DNA of 64,000 bases from JAAFKA01 sp044348925 (lineage in GTDB: Bacteria > Bacteroidota > Bacteroidia > Cytophagales > Thermoflexibacteraceae), in the NCBI GenBank assembly GCA_044348925.1, contig JBIKRY010000001.1, positions 12,829-76,828 on the forward strand. Reading direction: 5' to 3'. Positions 61,397 through 64,000 of this stretch are shown piece by piece; positions within the stretch are counted from its first letter, which is position 1; each line of letters begins with the position of its first letter. A model generated the notes under the pieces. It saw only the letters and a program-made list of their open reading frames with translations. It did not search any database and had not been told where the DNA came from. A program made the translations under genes and the position numbers.

Positions 61397-63649
61397 TTAA
61401 TCTATTTTTCGCAATCTTCCTACTTGCACGAATGCAGTATTTACTGCTCCATTCATGTTCTGATTTTGCTCTTCGAAGACCAAAGAAAAAGTATGTGTAT
61501 TGGCATCTAATTCCACAATAATTGGGTTACTATACCCTGCATCTAACCAATTATTGTTGCCTCGCTGTGGAAATACCACGGTACCAATTTCTTTTCCAGC
61601 TAATTTTAGGCTACGAATAGCACATTTATTTTCGGTATTAATTGGACCTTGTGCATTCAAATAGAGAAATTCGAGCATATATTTGCCTTTTACAGTAACT
61701 TTTGCTTCCAATTCTAAGCTATGTCCTTTTTGGCTTTTTAATAAACCATTTGGAGGAACATCATTGCTTTTGTTTTTATCTTGCACATACACAGGTACTT
61801 CGACCAACGCCACAGGAATAGGCTCACTCAAAAAAGATTCACTCCCATTTCTATCTATTGCTTTTACTTGGTATTCGCAATAATTTTTTTCTACAGGAAT
61901 TGCCCATGAGGTTTTATTAGGAACAGGAATTAGTTTTACGCCATTTTTCCAAATTTCATAATTCATTACATCTTTTTGCGAATTCCAAACAATATCATTT
62001 TTTACTCGAAATACTTGAGGAGTTTCGGGAGAAGTTTTATTTTGTGTCAATAGCATAAGACTTGGTGCAAAATCGGTATTTGCCATTTCAATATCTATGC
62101 TATGTTTGCCTGTCAAGCTACCTTCTATTTCTGCTTTTTTGATTTCTTTGCCATCAAGGGTAATTTTTTTAATTTTATTACCATAACCTTTTACCGTAAT
62201 ATTTAAAATTGCTTTGCGATAGCCAAAGTTTTTTACGGTTTTTGTTCCTGTAAAAGATTTTGGAATAAATGGGTTCAATACTAATTTAGTTGGTTGAAAA
62301 TCCATTCCAAAATAAATACGATAAACAGTCGATAAATTGCCTGCAACACTCCAGAGTTGGCGGTCAGAATTAATGACTGTACCTTCATAATTTCCTGTTT
62401 GTGCCACCATATTTTCTTTATTGGTCAAAAACATAGCCGTTTGGCGGTATAAAGCACCAATGCCATGTTTTACTGCATTTTCGTTTCCTGCTTTTGCAGC
62501 CGACCAATTCCAAAAAGCCTGCACAAATGACCAAATAGCATTGTTATGGTAATTGTCTATGCCTCCAATTTGTGGATAAATACAAGGAGTGCCATAAGGC
62601 AAAACAGGCGTTGTTTCAAAAACTTGTTGCCCACGTTTTGCATCTGCAATATCAAACAACACACACAAAGCTGCACCCAAACCTTCACTTCTTGGCGAAA
62701 GCACAGGAAAATTTAGCCCATAACGGTATTGCCCATAATATTTTTTCTCCTCATTCCACAAATATTTATTGATACCAGCCTTAATATCTTTTGCAATTTG
62801 GGCATAATCTACGCCTTTTTCCTCTTTAATACCTAATTCTTCAGACATTTTGCCCAAAATTTTGTAGGTTTGGTAATGCACTGCATTGGTTCCTAAACTA
62901 ACAGAATTATAAATGTCTTTTGGCTCCATCCACGTTGGATAACTTTGCTCTCTCCAATCCAAAAAAGAAGATTCGCCAAAAAACAACATTGTTTTTTTGT
63001 CTATCAACATTTTTACGTCTGCATCTGCGGTCTTTTTGAGGATAGTATATGCTTGTTTGAGCCAATTTTTGTCGCCTGTTACTACATAAATTTCGTATGC
63101 TGCCAATGCCCAAGTCATACGGTCTGTAGAAATTGGATAAGAACCACCTGTGCCTGTATCTTGAATAATAATGCCATTTTTGACTTTTTGCATCAAACTT
63201 GCTTTTGCATTTTCGGGTTTCAACATTGCCAAAGAAAGCAAAATACTGTAGCTAATATCTCGTGTCCATACGCCCTGCCATTCTTTACCTGCCATAAAAG
63301 CCGAATCTGGACGAATATTTAGCAACATTTCTTCCAACGATAAGTTGTGCATCGCATTTGCCAAAGGAATATCAGATGTAAATTCTGGCAAACCTGTCAA
63401 ATCTTTACTTAATTTCCATGTTTTTACTTTTATCTTATCAGCTTTAAGAATTTCGGAGGTTTTTTGAAAATCTGACGTAATCTCATTTTCCGAAACTACT
63501 TTTGCCGTAAATTTTCCTTCCGTTACAGCATCAGACTTGACACTAAAAACTTGGTTACGATACAGTTCTGTAACTTTTTGTGCAAACATATTTGTCTGAG
63601 AAAATAAGCTAACAATCGTAAAAGCAGATACATAAAGGGTAGTCTTCAT
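61397..63649 (-). CDS. Exported MGH1-like (six-hairpin) glycoside hydrolase
   Basis: This secreted protein (signal peptide ending near TNMFAQ) has an (alpha/alpha)6-barrel hydrolase domain in its middle: GVWTRDISYSILLSLAML, YPISTDRMTWALAAYEIYVV, WREQSYPTWMEPKDI, YPQIGGIDNYHNNAIWSFVQ. These blocks resemble the MGH1-like/GH63-type family, which cleaves glucosides or acts as a debranching enzyme, but the substrate cannot be read from the sequence. The C-terminal ~150 residues (KGKYMLEFLYLNAQGP and VELDANTHTFSLVFEE) look like a carbohydrate-binding module. The length is 750 residues. Confidence 0.85.
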   Translation of the reverse strand: MKTTLYVSAFTIVSLFSQTNMFAQKVTELYRNQVFSVKSDAVTEGKFTAKVVSENEITSDFQKTSEILKADKIKVKTWKLSKDLTGLPEFTSDIPLANAMHNLSLEEMLLNIRPDSAFMAGKEWQGVWTRDISYSILLSLAMLKPENAKASLMQKVKNGIIIQDTGTGGSYPISTDRMTWALAAYEIYVVTGDKNWLKQAYTILKKTADADVKMLIDKKTMLFFGESSFLDWREQSYPTWMEPKDIYNSVSLGTNAVHYQTYKILGKMSEELGIKEEKGVDYAQIAKDIKAGINKYLWNEEKKYYGQYRYGLNFPVLSPRSEGLGAALCVLFDIADAKRGQQVFETTPVLPYGTPCIYPQIGGIDNYHNNAIWSFVQAFWNWSAAKAGNENAVKHGIGALYRQTAMFLTNKENMVAQTGNYEGTVINSDRQLWSVAGNLSTVYRIYFGMDFQPTKLVLNPFIPKSFTGTKTVKNFGYRKAILNITVKGYGNKIKKITLDGKEIKKAEIEGSLTGKHSIDIEMANTDFAPSLMLLTQNKTSPETPQVFRVKNDIVWNSQKDVMNYEIWKNGVKLIPVPNKTSWAIPVEKNYCEYQVKAIDRNGSESFLSEPIPVALVEVPVYVQDKNKSNDVPPNGLLKSQKGHSLELEAKVTVKGKYMLEFLYLNAQGPINTENKCAIRSLKLAGKEIGTVVFPQRGNNNWLDAGYSNPIIVELDANTHTFSLVFEEQNQNMNGAVNTAFVQVGRLRKID

Positions 63650-64000
63650 ATTTTTATAGTTTGGTAAAAAGCAAAGTTAAACGAAAAAATAAATATTTTG
63701 CAAAAAAATACGATGCTATCTAAGATAAGAATCAAAATTGTAGGTTATTGTGTCTAATTTTCAAAATATTTTTAGTGTGCTATGTCTTTTATAGGCAATA
63801 TAAGTTCCGTAGTTGTATCATAGGCTTTAGCGAGGTTGCCACCAGCCTGTAAGGTCTTTTGGATTACTAAATTATATTAATTAACGTGAACTACGGATAC
63901 CGTATATTCGCCTTTAGGCGGGGCTGCCTAAGCGAATGAGTCAGGTAAATTGAAAGAAAAATAGTAATTATTTCTCAAAATTTGTGAATTTATAACCAAG
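63650..64000. other. Right-edge intergenic stretch without a visible gene
   Basis: I find no convincing open frame in these 351 bp. It holds a short inverted pair, ATTCGC at about 63906 with GCGAAT at about 63932, and CATAGGCTTTAGC at 63814-63826, a word shared with the repeat at 45.5 kb. A gene may start just beyond the edge. Confidence 0.5.

Noticed and set aside
1..64000. tRNA, rRNA, riboswitch or integrase
   Set aside because: I found no tRNA-like cloverleaf, rRNA segment, conserved riboswitch box or recombinase motif by reading, but I could not run a covariance search, so small RNAs could be missed.

Overview
The window looks like chromosomal DNA of a low-GC (about one third G+C by eye) Bacteroidota, most likely Cytophagales-like. 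The evidence is a secreted protein ending in a type IX secretion sorting domain, a reg_prop/SpoIIE sensor, DUF2911, DUF6150 and DUF2795 proteins, an ADP-forming-type LTA4H-like M1 peptidase, TAnnTTTG-type promoter sequence, and few purine-rich ribosome-binding sites. I see no rRNA, tRNA, CRISPR array, integrase, transposase or phage module. Most of the window is a mosaic of short housekeeping and envelope operons.

Layout. 0-9 kb: the start of an unidentified gene, leuS, dacB, serS, a membrane protein, a GNAT acetyltransferase and a TlpA-like thioredoxin. 9-15 kb: recN, two beta-barrel-like outer-membrane proteins, small DUF proteins, a PhoD-like phosphatase and gmhA. 15-24 kb is the accessory zone. 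A GmrSD-type (DUF262/DUF1524) restriction protein and a small membrane-protein cassette are stacked behind fadN. A 95-99 bp tandem repeat array and a gene run with GxxExxY and PD-(D/E)XK-like proteins, tandem duplicated membrane proteins, a DUF29 protein and a thioesterase follow. 24-38 kb: a large beta-helix T9SS cargo protein, a TPR protein, a repeat-bearing membrane protein, pcm, DUF2911, pruA, a cyclase-family hydrolase and an M28 peptidase. 38-45 kb: Nudix, a dihydroorotase homologue that has lost its metal ligands, EamA, GH3, DoxX-like, and PAS/GAF signalling proteins. 45-52 kb: a type IIG-like restriction-methyltransferase and a propeller/SpoIIE sensor-phosphatase. 52-64 kb: xseB, an ECF sigma factor, coaE, an ABC ATPase, a DEAD helicase, an OmpH/Skp-like protein, an M1 aminopeptidase, dnaJ-grpE and an MGH1-like glycosidase.

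Two patterns stand out. First, GC-rich palindromic elements of about 65-95 bp sit inside coding genes: twice in leuS, once complete and once as a half copy in the restriction-methyltransferase. The full copies are read in the same frame, giving PEGG...PPSG peptide inserts, which resembles the Rickettsia palindromic elements. I found no intergenic copy in the window. Second, the last 38 bp of fadN plus its terminator occur three times in direct orientation (15.4, 16.0 and 18.3 kb), each time right after an unrelated gene. This suggests that accessory genes, including the restriction gene, have entered repeatedly at the fadN 3' end while restoring it. Several intergenic families of inverted repeats (MITE-like 32.1/61.2 kb pair, 12.2/59.2 kb family, 20.7-21.2 kb array, short palindromes) add to a repeat-rich genome.
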